Shown: positions 9,867 through 18,450 of the stretch, one piece after another | Layout of the letters: each line of letters starts with the position of its first letter | How positions within the stretch are numbered: position 1 is the first letter of the stretch | Assembly: GCA_030670545.1 (NCBI GenBank) | Contig: DAOVBM010000009.1 | Coordinates: 1-32,760, forward strand | DNA: 32,760 nucleotides | Direction of reading: 5' to 3' | Source: Candidatus Woesearchaeota archaeon | Lineage (GTDB): Archaea > Nanobdellota > Nanobdellia > Woesearchaeales > JAGLGH01 | Notes under the pieces: model-generated | Database searches by the model: none | The model's input: only the letters and a program-made list of their open reading frames with translations | What the model was told of the DNA's origin: nothing | Program-made: the position numbers and the translations under genes

Positions 9867-10460
9867 TTAATCTGCAAGAGAGTATTTGCTGTCACTTTTT
9901 TTAATCCTGCCATCCTTTACAAGGACCTCAACAAATTTCTCAAGTTGGTCAGGGGATATGCCTACGCCTTCTGACAATGCTTTGATATCTTTCGCACCAC
10001 TCTTTAGCAGAAGGATGACAATATTGTTTAAAAGCATTGTGCCATTTTTCCTAATCAGCTTGTTCTCTGCATTCACTCCCTTCAGCACCATATCAATCTG
10101 GTGCAGCCTTGTCTGCATGTCATTAAGCACTCCTGCAAAATCAGGAGAGTCAAAGCTGAACTGGTTTGGACTTATTATCTCAACACTCGAAGGCATATAG
10201 TCAAAGCAGAAGCCTACAAGCGCAGAAACATCACCAACTTCAATCTCTATCTCAGAAAATATCGACCAGAGATTGTCCTTTTCAACAGGATCTGCTGTCT
10301 CTGAGCCAATCATCTTTATGTTGCCCTCTTCCTTCTCGTCTTCTTTTATCTTGCTGATAAGCATCTCCATTGTCTTTACAATGTGCTCTTTTGGAGCGCC
10401 CATCATCTCGATTATCACTCTTAGGTGTATTTTAGATTTTTCTTGGTCCATGATTATCAC
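9867..10460 (-). CDS. Conserved protein of unknown function with C-terminal winged helix, upstream of scpB
   Basis: A 197-residue protein not assigned to a named family. The N-terminal ~95 residues form an alpha/beta region (IHLRVIIEMMGAPKEHIVKT...), followed by helices at about 105-145. The C-terminal ~45 residues (DIKALSEGVGISPDQLEKFVEVLVKDGRIKKS) look like a winged helix. It begins the operon that continues into scpB 14 bases later, so a role in chromosome organisation is possible but only inferred from context. It does not resemble ScpA. A TATA box about 28 bases upstream makes the ATG at 10460 a leaderless start; an internal ATG at 10451 is the alternative. Confidence 0.7.
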   Translation of the reverse strand: MIIMDQEKSKIHLRVIIEMMGAPKEHIVKTMEMLISKIKEDEKEEGNIKMIGSETADPVEKDNLWSIFSEIEIEVGDVSALVGFCFDYMPSSVEIISPNQFSFDSPDFAGVLNDMQTRLHQIDMVLKGVNAENKLIRKNGTMLLNNIVILLLKSGAKDIKALSEGVGISPDQLEKFVEVLVKDGRIKKSDSKYSLAD

Positions 10461-10482
10461 CTGATTACGGAGAGTATTGTGG

Positions 10483-10493
10483 TTTATATATTT
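10483..10493 (-). promoter_or_regulatory. TATA box of the scpB operon
   Basis: On the minus strand the sequence reads AAATATATAAA, centred about 28 bases before the ATG at 10460, which implies a leaderless transcript. It is divergent from the acpS promoter about 80 bases away. Confidence 0.6.
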
Positions 10494-10567
10494 ATCGCAT
10501 AGAGAAGCGAAATAGAAAGATTAACATTTGCTGATTCTAAAGAATTGTTTAAAAAAGCAACAAGGCC

Positions 10568-10577
10568 TTTATATAAT
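10568..10577 (+). promoter_or_regulatory. TATA box of the acpS-MFS-acyl ligase operon
   Basis: TTTATATAAT lies after a GGCC-containing BRE-like stretch. Predicted transcription starts near 10598, so the acpS leader is very short. An inverted repeat GCCTGT/ACAGGC (10582-10587, 10598-10603) spans the likely start site and could be an operator, though this is speculative. Confidence 0.55.
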
Positions 10578-10606
10578 ATTAGCCTGTAATTTAAGAAACA
10601 GGCAGA

Positions 10607-10951
10607 ATGGAAATCAAAACTGGAGTCGATATTGTGTATATTCCCAGAATTGGGAAATTAATGGAAAATGAAGGGTTTATCAAGAAAACATTCCATGCAT
10701 CTGAATGCAGGAATTACAAGGCAGAGCATATTGCAGGGATCTTTGCTGCAAAAGAGGCGTTTTTCAAAGCAATAGGCAAAAGGTCTGACTGGCTCAAGGT
10801 TGAAGTCAAAAATAAAAAAACAGGAAGGCCAATGCTGATAATATCAGACGAATTAAATGAAACGCGCAGGATAGAAGATATTGATCTCAGCATAAGCCAT
10901 GATAAGGATTATGCTATTGCAGCCATCAGCATCCTGACTAAAAATGCTTAA
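10607..10951 (+). CDS. acpS: Holo-[acyl-carrier-protein] synthase
   Basis: A 114-residue 4'-phosphopantetheinyl transferase of the AcpS type. The Mg-binding residues are visible as D8 in TGVDIV and E50 in FAAKEAFFKAIG, followed by the late LSISHDKDYAIA motif. It would move phosphopantetheine from CoA to a serine on an acyl carrier protein. The natural substrate is the carrier domain built into the fusion protein two genes downstream (Ser 555). It overlaps the transporter gene by eight bases, so the three genes form one unit. AcpS is standard in bacteria but uncommon in archaea, which do not need a fatty-acid carrier for their lipids, so bacterial origin by transfer is likely. Confidence 0.92.
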   Translation: MEIKTGVDIVYIPRIGKLMENEGFIKKTFHASECRNYKAEHIAGIFAAKEAFFKAIGKRSDWLKVEVKNKKTGRPMLIISDELNETRRIEDIDLSISHDKDYAIAAISILTKNA

Positions 10952-12128
10952 AAAAGAGGTATTTGGATGGACAATGTATGATTTTGCTGAGACAATTTTC
11001 TCAGCATTATTTGTTACTGTCTATTTCCCTTTATTTGTTGTTCTCAAGGGAGGAAACGCTTTTCATGTCGGATTGGTCATGTCTGTTTCCATGTTGCTGG
11101 CTGGATTGACAGTCCCTTTCCTTGGAGCAGTCGCTGATGTGACACAGAGAAAAAAGCTATTGCTGATTGTATCCACATTGATATGCTGCATCTTCACTTT
11201 CTTTACAGGATTTTTCACCCTGATTATGGTACTATTGCTTGGCCTGCTTGCTAATCTGTTCTATCATGCAAGCCTTGATGTCTATGATTCATTACTGGTC
11301 AATATATCAAACAAAAAGAACAGGGGATGGATATCCGGGCTTGGTACTGCAACAGGATATGTGGGCGCAATATTCGCTATCTGCGCAGCTTATACAATAG
11401 GCCGCTTTTACGGTTATGAGAGCATAAGCGGGATAAAGGTGATATTTATCTCTACTGCCTTGCTCTACCTCGGGTTTTCATTGTTTACTTTTGTCCTCAT
11501 CAAAGAACCAGCAAAAACAAAGATCAATAAGCAGCACCTTAAAATTGCTTTTAAAAGAGTAATCTATACAATAAGATCTATTAAAAAATTCAAGCAGGTG
11601 TGGCTTTTCCTGCTTGCCTCTTTTCTTTTTGTTGACGGCGCAAACACTGCGATAATGTTCTTATATTTGTATGCCAGAGACCAGATTGGATTGACACTGG
11701 TCCAGTTCTTTCCCATGTATATCCTGATGGCTGTGGCTGCCGGCATCGGCGCCCTGGTTTTTGGAAAACTGACAGACAGGCTGGGCCACAAAAAAACTTT
11801 GACTTTTGTATTGTTCCTATGGACTGTTATCATCCTTATGCTATATCTAAAGACAAATTATACAACTTTCATAATAGTAGGTATTATGGGAGGGGCGCTG
11901 CTGGGAGCAATATGGACAATCACCCGGCCTATATTGATAAGCCTGGCTCCAAAGGATAAAATCGCTGAACTATTGGGCTACCAGGGACTGACAGAGAAAT
12001 TTTCAGGTGTCATAGGGCCTTTTTTATTTGGCGCTATAGCTGTGGCTGCAGGATTCAGGCAGGCTCTCCTGGTTGTCATTGGATTATTTCTGGCAGGAGC
12101 AGTTGTATTGAGGTTTGTGAAAACATGA
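10944..12128 (+). CDS. MFS transporter, UMF1/Atg22-like
   Basis: A 394-residue integral membrane protein with about 12 predicted transmembrane helices. The opening FGWTMYDFAETIFSALFVTVYFP matches the UMF1 family of the major facilitator superfamily, and GKLTDRLGHKK is the MFS loop motif. Substrate is unknown. It sits between acpS (8-base overlap) and the acyl ligase/acyltransferase fusion (4-base ATGA overlap). In bacteria, lysophospholipid recycling pairs an MFS flippase (LplT) with the acyltransferase-ligase Aas, so a similar lipid-import role is a reasonable but unproven reading of the context. Confidence 0.85.
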   Translation: MLKKEVFGWTMYDFAETIFSALFVTVYFPLFVVLKGGNAFHVGLVMSVSMLLAGLTVPFLGAVADVTQRKKLLLIVSTLICCIFTFFTGFFTLIMVLLLGLLANLFYHASLDVYDSLLVNISNKKNRGWISGLGTATGYVGAIFAICAAYTIGRFYGYESISGIKVIFISTALLYLGFSLFTFVLIKEPAKTKINKQHLKIAFKRVIYTIRSIKKFKQVWLFLLASFLFVDGANTAIMFLYLYARDQIGLTLVQFFPMYILMAVAAGIGALVFGKLTDRLGHKKTLTFVLFLWTVIILMLYLKTNYTTFIIVGIMGGALLGAIWTITRPILISLAPKDKIAELLGYQGLTEKFSGVIGPFLFGAIAVAAGFRQALLVVIGLFLAGAVVLRFVKT

Positions 12129-14584
12129 GAACTCTAAATGACCTAATCAGCGGATTCAGGGACTCGGATAGGACTGCAATAATAGACAGGAAGGAGTACA
12201 GGCGGTTTTGTTACACTTATAAGGAACTTTATGCGCTTTCCCTAAAATTTGCCAGCTTTCTTAAGAAGAATGATATAAAAAAAGGAGATAGGATCATTGT
12301 ATGGGCCTATAACGGGACTGAGTATGCAGTAATATTGCTTGGCGCATTCATGGAAGGTGTTATTGTTGTTCCTGTTGACCTGAGATCAAATCTGGATCTT
12401 GTCAAAAAGATTGATGGGCTGGTCAATGCAAAAATAATCTTCCAGACAAGGTATAAGCCGAAGCTAAAAAACAAAAAAATAGTTTTCATTGAGCAGATCA
12501 TTGGTATATTGAGCCATATAAAAATATCCAGTGTAAAAAAAGAGAAAAGCCCTGCAATTATCCAGGAAGATGATATTGCTGAGATAATTTATACCTCCGG
12601 AACAACAGGCAAGCCCAAAGGGGTCATACTGACGCACAAGAATCTTGTCTCAGACATCAACGCATTGAATAAGATAGAAAAGATTGATTCCATGTTCAGG
12701 TTTTTGTCTGTTCTTCCATTGAGCCATGTATTTGAGCAGATGGTTGGGTTCTTTATCCCTCTGTCCAACAAATCGACTATCGTCTATATAAAATCCCTTA
12801 AAGCCAGCGCACTGTTTAAAGCTTTCAATCAGGAAAAAATAACAAATGCAGTCATGGTTCCGCGGCTTCTGCAGCTCATTTATTCAGGGATAATAAAAAA
12901 GGTAAAAGATAAAAATAAGGAAAAGCAGTTTAACCTCTTGCTGAGATTTTCAGAAAAGCTCCCATTTGGATTAAGAAAGATATTATTCAGGAAAATACAT
13001 CATAAATTCGGGAACAGGATAAATTACTTTATGTGCGGCGGCGCGCCGTTGGACAGGGAGCTGGAAAGATTTTATAATGCAACAGGGTTCCTGATCCTGC
13101 AGGGTTACGGGCTTACAGAGACATCTCCAGTCTTGACAGCAAACACATCAAAGGAATGGAGACTTGGTTCTGTTGGAAAGCCAGTGCCTGGCGTTGATAT
13201 CATGGTTGATAAGAATAAAGAGATTCTTGCAAAGGGCGATTCCATAACCAAGGGATATTTCAGGGACCCAAAAAAGACCAAAGAACTTTTTAAGGGCAGC
13301 TGGCTGAGAACAGGAGATACAGGATACATGGACAAGGACAGCTTCCTGTTTCTGAAAGGAAGGAAAAAGGATATGATTCTTACACCTGCAGGCATCAATA
13401 TATATCCTGAAGATGTGGAAAGCGCTATCAATAATATAGATGGGGTCAGGGACAGCTGTGTTATAGGGATTGAGACAAAAAAAAAGGAAGAGATTCACGC
13501 TGTTCTGCTCATATCTGGAAAGGCAGGCGCTAAACAGATAATCGCTAAAGCAAATAAAGAGCTTGATGCCTCGCAAAAGATCCAGGATTACACTGTCTGG
13601 CCATATGAGGATTTCCCAAGGACAACTACACTGAAGGTCAAAAAATTTATTGTAAAGGAATTTGTGCAAAATAAGGTAAAGCCAGAAGGGATTGTTGAGA
13701 AAAAGAACAAGGTCTATGCAATACTCTCAAGACTGACATCTAAAAAAATAAGCAGGAACTCAAATCTGCAGGAGCTGGGGCTTTCATCGATTGATAGGGT
13801 TGAGCTCGTCTCCCTTTTAGAACAGGAGTTCAATCTTGAGATTGATGAGGAAGATATCCTTCCAGGCACAAGAGTTAGGGAACTTGAAAATCTTGTAAAG
13901 ACACAGAAGCGGATTGAGCAGAAGATTATATTCAGGAAGTGGGCGCTATCTCCTCTTACCAGCTGCATAAGGTTTATTGTCCAAAGGCTGCTATTGTTTC
14001 CTTTTGTCAGCCTGTTCAGCTGCCTATCTGTTGAAGGAAAAGATAATTTAAGAGATGTAAAAGGACCTGTGATATTTGCGTCAAATCACCAGAGTCACAT
14101 TGATACGCCTGCAATCCTCATGAAACTGCCTTTGAGATTCTCAAAAAAGACAGCCACTGCTGCGCTGCAGGAATATTTCCTTGGCCCAGATATGGAAGTC
14201 AAAAGTTCTGGCAAAAGAATTCTGTTATATCTCCTGACCGCGTTTTTCAACATCTATCTTTTTCCCCAGAAGAAAGGATTCAGGCGAAGCATGAAGCATA
14301 CAGGAGATTTGATAGATAAAGGCTGGAATATTCTTATCTTTCCAGAAGGGAAGAGGAGTGAAAAAATCCTTAAATTTAAGCAAGGCATAGGTTTGCTGGC
14401 TGTCGAGATGAAAGTGCCTGTTGTGCCTGTAAAGATTGAAGGTACAATAAAGATATTGTCAAGGGATAAAAGATGGCCAAGCTTTGGAAAAGCCAGGGTA
14501 AAGATTGGAAAGCCTTTAGTGATAGAAGATGAGTCTTATATTGGGGCAGCAAGCATAATTGAAAAAGCTGTAAGGGATTTATGA
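12125..14584 (+). CDS. Acyl-adenylate ligase / acyl carrier protein / PlsC acyltransferase fusion
   Basis: An 819-residue three-domain protein. Residues 1 to about 520 are an AMP-forming acyl ligase, with IIYTSGTTGKPKGV (about 155-168), GYGLTETSP (about 328-336), LRTGDTGYM (about 393) and a late PRTTTLKVKK segment. Residues about 530-610 are an acyl carrier domain with LGLSSIDRVEL, Ser 555 being the expected phosphopantetheine site. Residues about 615-819 are a PlsC/LPLAT acyltransferase with N-H655-QSH-I-D660 and FPEGKRS (739-745). The protein could activate a fatty acid, load it on its own carrier and pass it to a lysolipid or glycerophosphate. The pairing with acpS supports this. Ester-linked acyl lipids are not the normal archaeal membrane, so the target lipid, perhaps scavenged from a bacterial neighbour, is unclear. 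Confidence 0.9.
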   Translation: MRTLNDLISGFRDSDRTAIIDRKEYRRFCYTYKELYALSLKFASFLKKNDIKKGDRIIVWAYNGTEYAVILLGAFMEGVIVVPVDLRSNLDLVKKIDGLVNAKIIFQTRYKPKLKNKKIVFIEQIIGILSHIKISSVKKEKSPAIIQEDDIAEIIYTSGTTGKPKGVILTHKNLVSDINALNKIEKIDSMFRFLSVLPLSHVFEQMVGFFIPLSNKSTIVYIKSLKASALFKAFNQEKITNAVMVPRLLQLIYSGIIKKVKDKNKEKQFNLLLRFSEKLPFGLRKILFRKIHHKFGNRINYFMCGGAPLDRELERFYNATGFLILQGYGLTETSPVLTANTSKEWRLGSVGKPVPGVDIMVDKNKEILAKGDSITKGYFRDPKKTKELFKGSWLRTGDTGYMDKDSFLFLKGRKKDMILTPAGINIYPEDVESAINNIDGVRDSCVIGIETKKKEEIHAVLLISGKAGAKQIIAKANKELDASQKIQDYTVWPYEDFPRTTTLKVKKFIVKEFVQNKVKPEGIVEKKNKVYAILSRLTSKKISRNSNLQELGLSSIDRVELVSLLEQEFNLEIDEEDILPGTRVRELENLVKTQKRIEQKIIFRKWALSPLTSCIRFIVQRLLLFPFVSLFSCLSVEGKDNLRDVKGPVIFASNHQSHIDTPAILMKLPLRFSKKTATAALQEYFLGPDMEVKSSGKRILLYLLTAFFNIYLFPQKKGFRRSMKHTGDLIDKGWNILIFPEGKRSEKILKFKQGIGLLAVEMKVPVVPVKIEGTIKILSRDKRWPSFGKARVKIGKPLVIEDESYIGAASIIEKAVRDL

Positions 14585-14589
14585 TTGGG

Positions 14590-16446
14590 TTATTTAACTC
14601 CTTTCCAAAAAATCATGAAAATCATGCACACAGCCATAAACGCAATTACAAAATAGCTTATTCTGTCTTTTATTACCATATTATTTGATTCATATACTAC
14701 TTTATTGTATAGCGCTGGCTCAACAACAATCGCTGAAACATCATCAGAATAAACTGGTACATAGTTCAGTAATTTGGTCTGTATTGAAGCGCTGCAATTG
14801 CATGATCTGGAATCAGTTTCATTTGAAGTCACATTGATATTCCTGATTAAATTATAATCAGTCTTCTGGTTATCTTTATTTATCACCAATTTGACCTTAT
14901 ACTCCCCAGGCTTAGCATAAGATATTGTATTGTTCATCTCAATGCTCATTTCAGCCTCAGGCTCAATCACAAAATCAATCAAGTTCATTGTCCTGTTTCC
15001 ATCTCCGCTTATGCATTTGTTTCCTCTATACACATAGCTGTAAAGTTTAATTTCATGCAGCTTGTCATCATTGTTGATTATTCTTGCAGTAAAAGTAAAT
15101 GTGCTGTTCTGCGCGGCATCTTGGGGCAGGTTAGATATATAATATTCCAGTATTGGCTTTCTTTTTTTGCTGCTGCCTGAAGAATCATGAATACTTTTCT
15201 CTTCAACCACCTTATAATCATGGTTTTTCACAACAATTACTTTTTCTGCGTAATTGTCTTTAATATCTGTATCATTACAATCAGGATAAACAATAGCCTT
15301 AAACACAAATGATTTTTCTTTTTCTTCAATCTTTGGAGTAAAGCTTTTCTTGTTTGTGTTTGTTGTATTTCTTGTTGAGCGGATATTATTGCTAAATATA
15401 TCCTCTATCCAGTACTTGATTGTAAAGTTATAATCCAGAGTATTGAGATAATGCTTATATCTTATTGTCTCAGAATTATTTATGATTGTATCTGAAAATA
15501 TACTTAATGACACATTGCATGAATCTTTTGTTATGCCTGAAGAATTTGAGTCTGCATCCTGCTTATTCCTCACGATAATAATCTTTTCAGCATAATTATT
15601 TGCAAGGTTTGTGTCATTGCATTCAGGGTATGCTATTGCTTTCAAAACAAAAGCATTGACCTTATCATTGATTGAGGGTGTCCAGCTCTTCTTATCAACA
15701 TTTGTTGTGTTTCTTTTTGCTTTTACTGTATCATTAAAGATGTCCTCTATCCAATATTCAATAGTGTAGTTAAATTTATTGTCGTCTTTAAGGTTAGTCA
15801 GCCTATGCTTGTACTTGAAAGATTCCTTGTTCTCAAATATGCTTTTGTCTGTTTCTATATTTAAGTTGATGTCACAAGTATTGTTATCTGATGTTGAATT
15901 TGGGCCTGGTTCATCAAAGATAATGTTGGCATGACCTGGAGTTCCCCCCAAACTGATGCTTGAATCCCAACTATAATTTACCAAAGACAAAGAGAATCCC
16001 TCACTAACATCTACATAATCAAGTATAATGCTGTAATTGACGCTGGTCATCTCAATATACTCTTTTCTTACTGTGATATATTCTCCTGAATTTAATAGTG
16101 AAAATGCGCTGTCAAATATAGCTATGTTAGATACTTCAAGATAGGGATAATCATTGAAAAACTTCTCAGGCTTATCAATTATTACAGCATATTCTTTTGG
16201 ATGCAATACTGATTCTCCATTTGTCAGGGTAGTCAGGTGGTTAGTAGCTGATTCATAGAATCTCAAACCAGAGAGATTAATATCTAACAGCCCATCATTA
16301 TATATCTCAATCCATTCTCTTCCACTATCGCTTCCGTTTGGGTTGAACATTATCTCTGTTATCTGAAGTGATGAAGCATTAACAGCAAGGAAGACTATAC
16401 ACAAAATAAACAATAACAGGTTTTTGCTGTAAAAATACATAAACAA
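14590..16446 (-). CDS. Membrane-anchored surface protein with lamin-tail domain and two repeats
   Basis: A 618-residue exported protein. After an N-terminal signal segment (about 1-25) comes a lamin-tail (LTD) domain at about 26-170, starting LQITEIMFNPNGSDSGREWIEIYN. Two ~105-residue repeats follow, at about 188-295 and 308-412. Each starts with a CDINL/CNVSL strand, continues with YWIEDIF, RNTTN and KKS-TP, and ends PECNDTN/PDCNDTD...NYAEKIIVV. They look like CARDB-like beta sandwiches. A further beta domain (about 435-550) precedes one C-terminal transmembrane helix (about 588-610) and a short KGVK tail. Many N-x-S/T sites suggest glycosylation. The gene converges with the acyltransferase gene, 5 bases apart. 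Start could also be the ATG at 16440, which fits the TATA box better. Confidence 0.78.
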   Translation of the reverse strand: MFMYFYSKNLLLFILCIVFLAVNASSLQITEIMFNPNGSDSGREWIEIYNDGLLDINLSGLRFYESATNHLTTLTNGESVLHPKEYAVIIDKPEKFFNDYPYLEVSNIAIFDSAFSLLNSGEYITVRKEYIEMTSVNYSIILDYVDVSEGFSLSLVNYSWDSSISLGGTPGHANIIFDEPGPNSTSDNNTCDINLNIETDKSIFENKESFKYKHRLTNLKDDNKFNYTIEYWIEDIFNDTVKAKRNTTNVDKKSWTPSINDKVNAFVLKAIAYPECNDTNLANNYAEKIIIVRNKQDADSNSSGITKDSCNVSLSIFSDTIINNSETIRYKHYLNTLDYNFTIKYWIEDIFSNNIRSTRNTTNTNKKSFTPKIEEKEKSFVFKAIVYPDCNDTDIKDNYAEKVIVVKNHDYKVVEEKSIHDSSGSSKKRKPILEYYISNLPQDAAQNSTFTFTARIINNDDKLHEIKLYSYVYRGNKCISGDGNRTMNLIDFVIEPEAEMSIEMNNTISYAKPGEYKVKLVINKDNQKTDYNLIRNINVTSNETDSRSCNCSASIQTKLLNYVPVYSDDVSAIVVEPALYNKVVYESNNMVIKDRISYFVIAFMAVCMIFMIFWKGVK

Positions 16447-16462
16447 ACCAAGTCAATAGCTT

Positions 16463-16472
16463 GTTTATAAGC
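16463..16472 (-). promoter_or_regulatory. TATA box of the lamin-tail surface protein gene
   Basis: GCTTATAAAC on the minus strand, centred about 26 bases before the candidate leaderless ATG at 16440. Confidence 0.45.
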
Positions 16473-16530
16473 ATGCATTATAAAAATCCGGAAGAATTTT
16501 GGAGAATCTGGAATTAAGCAATACTATGTA

Positions 16531-17244
16531 CTATTTCTTCAAATACTCTAATATCATTGCATCATCAGCCCTTATTAAATGGGACTTATTGCCATAATAA
16601 GGAATATAAGTATTGGTTCTGTTATATGCAATAATCTCTGGCTGGTCATTAATATTAAAAGTCAATAATTGTATCCAATCAGGATTACCAACAGACCTGT
16701 CATTTATACTAATCTTGTAATTAAATGATTCCATAAAATTGAGGTACCCAGTATGGAAATGCTGTACTCCATTATAACCTTCTATTGCCAGTTTTCTAAT
16801 ATTGACTGTTATGAAGTCTATCGCCCTCTCTATAATAAAACCATTTCTTTCTGCCTCACTACTATCTAATATCTCCGAAATAGTAATCAATTTATCATTA
16901 TAATTGGCATTAAAAACAGTACCCCATTCTTTCTTATTCTTTTCTTTTGTCCTTTCAAGCAAATGTTCTAGTCCTATTGAATCGGAAATAATTACTTCTT
17001 CAGCCTCATTTATAGAATCTAACTCTTCATTCTTAATCCTATTGTGAATAAGTCTGGATTTTAAATATTTAAAAACAGCAACACTTAAGGATCCAATTGA
17101 AGCTATTGCGCAGAAAGGAGAAATCTCAGGGATATAATGGACACTTGTCAGATAAGCACTGCCAGTAAGGAATGACCCTGTGATAAACCCACCTGTATCA
17201 GTATCAAATCTTGCAAAATTATATGCTATTTGTTCCTTGTTCAT
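16531..17244 (-). CDS. Protein of unknown function with membrane segment and HxH...D motif
   Basis: A 237-residue protein not assigned to a family with confidence. Residues about 20-62 contain one or two hydrophobic stretches (GGFITGSFLTGSAYL..., ISPFCAIASIGSLSVAVF), then a charged linker to about 95. The C-terminal ~140 residues look like an alpha/beta domain with YNGVQHFHTGYLNF, a later SINDRSVGNPDWIQLLTF and EIIAYNR. An HxH followed by S and D residues recalls the JAMM/MPN metal-protease arrangement, but spacing and order are not convincing enough to assign it. A TATA box 28 bases upstream makes the start leaderless. Confidence 0.55.
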   Translation of the reverse strand: MNKEQIAYNFARFDTDTGGFITGSFLTGSAYLTSVHYIPEISPFCAIASIGSLSVAVFKYLKSRLIHNRIKNEELDSINEAEEVIISDSIGLEHLLERTKEKNKKEWGTVFNANYNDKLITISEILDSSEAERNGFIIERAIDFITVNIRKLAIEGYNGVQHFHTGYLNFMESFNYKISINDRSVGNPDWIQLLTFNINDQPEIIAYNRTNTYIPYYGNKSHLIRADDAMILEYLKK

Positions 17245-17266
17245 TAATTTTTGAATATATTGTGGA

Positions 17267-17277
17267 TTTTATAAACC
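17267..17277 (-). promoter_or_regulatory. TATA box of the 237-residue protein gene
   Basis: GGTTTATAAAA on the minus strand, centred 28 bases before the ATG at 17244. Confidence 0.6.
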
Positions 17278-17292
17278 TTTAGTCGCATATTC

Positions 17293-18306
17293 TTATCTCC
17301 ATACACCATCAACATCATACCCGCAGCTGCACTTCCCATTCTTTATATTATTCTGTATGATATTAAACAAGCCTCTTTCTATCAAAAGCTTTCTGCATTT
17401 CGGGCAGTAGGTGTTACTCTCCTTTTCTGCAGGGACATTGCCCACATACACATATTTGAGTCCAGCCTTATCTGCTATGGATTTTGCTTGAAGAAGTATT
17501 TCTTTTGGTGTCGGTGGCAGATCAATAAGCTTATAGCAAGGATAAAATGCTGTGAAATGAAGAGGTGTTGTTGCGCCTAAATTCTCCTTTATCCAGCTGC
17601 ACATCTGCTGTATCTCTGGCAGCTTGTCATTCAATGTGGGTATTATGAGGTTTGTTATCTCCAGCCAAATCCCTTTTTTCTTGATTGTTTTTATAGTCTC
17701 AAGCACTGGCTTGATCCATGCGCCTGTAACTTCTTTATAGAACTTGTCTGTGAATGCTTTCAGGTCTATGTTCGCTGCATCAATATATCTGCACCAAAGC
17801 TTCAATGGCTCAGGATTTATGAATCCATTGCATATGATCACATTCTTCAGCCCTCTTTTTTTTGCGAGCTTTGCGCAGTCCAGCACATATTCATAAAATA
17901 TTATTGGTTCATTGTAGGTATATGCTATTGTATTGCAGCCATAATGGATAGCCTTATCAACAAGCTCTTCAGGAGTCAGGTTAATTGATTCAACATCTTC
18001 AGGCATTGCCTGTGATGTTGTCCAGTTCTGGCAGAATTTGCAGTGCAGATTGCAGCCGGCTGTGCCTAATGAATACACTGAGCTGCCAGGCATGAAATGA
18101 TAAAGCGGCTTTTTTTCCATAGGATCTATTGCAATTGAGCAGGGACTTGCATATACAAGACTGTAAAGTGTTCCATCACGGTTTTCGCGCGTTTTGCAAT
18201 TGCCCTTTTTTCTGTCAGCAATAAGGCAATGCATAGGGCAGAGATTGCAACGGACTTTCTTGTTATTCAGCTTCTCATAAAACATGCATTCCTTAAGTTT
18301 TTCCAT
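17293..18306 (-). CDS. amrS: AmmeMemoRadiSam system radical SAM enzyme AmrS
   Basis: A 337-residue radical SAM protein of the PflA-like AmrS family. The 4Fe-4S motif is C85-x3-C89-x2-C92 in AGCNLHCKFCQNW. An N-terminal cysteine set (C20, C23, C27, C37) and a C-terminal CPKC/CSCG pair are typical of the family and probably bind zinc or an extra cluster. The (beta/alpha)-barrel fills the middle (NTIAYTYNEP, NVIICNGFINPEPL, NIDLKAF). In archaea it is usually linked with Memo and AMMECR1 homologues, neither of which is in this window; the reaction is not established here. A minus-strand TATA-like ATTTTAATAT at 18328-18337 gives a leaderless start at 18306. Confidence 0.9.
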   Translation of the reverse strand: MEKLKECMFYEKLNNKKVRCNLCPMHCLIADRKKGNCKTRENRDGTLYSLVYASPCSIAIDPMEKKPLYHFMPGSSVYSLGTAGCNLHCKFCQNWTTSQAMPEDVESINLTPEELVDKAIHYGCNTIAYTYNEPIIFYEYVLDCAKLAKKRGLKNVIICNGFINPEPLKLWCRYIDAANIDLKAFTDKFYKEVTGAWIKPVLETIKTIKKKGIWLEITNLIIPTLNDKLPEIQQMCSWIKENLGATTPLHFTAFYPCYKLIDLPPTPKEILLQAKSIADKAGLKYVYVGNVPAEKESNTYCPKCRKLLIERGLFNIIQNNIKNGKCSCGYDVDGVWR

Positions 18307-18450
18307 AAGCTATCCAATATCTATGAAATATTAAAATGTTTGGTTTACAGAAATTTCCTGCGAAAATGTTTGTGTTACTATTCCCTGATACTCTCAAAAA
18401 TTTAATAAACAATATACATTTTAAATGATTATATCTAATGGGGATTTAAT

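Noticed and set aside
9867-10460. ScpA
   Set aside because: Position beside scpB suggests it, but the N-terminal SMC-binding pattern of ScpA is not seen.
10944-12128. LplT lysophospholipid flippase
   Set aside because: The context is similar, but the opening motif fits UMF1/Atg22; substrate left open.
13148-13669. 173-residue frame opposite the acyl ligase
   Set aside because: Antisense shadow of a conserved enzyme; no domain, promoter or ribosome site.
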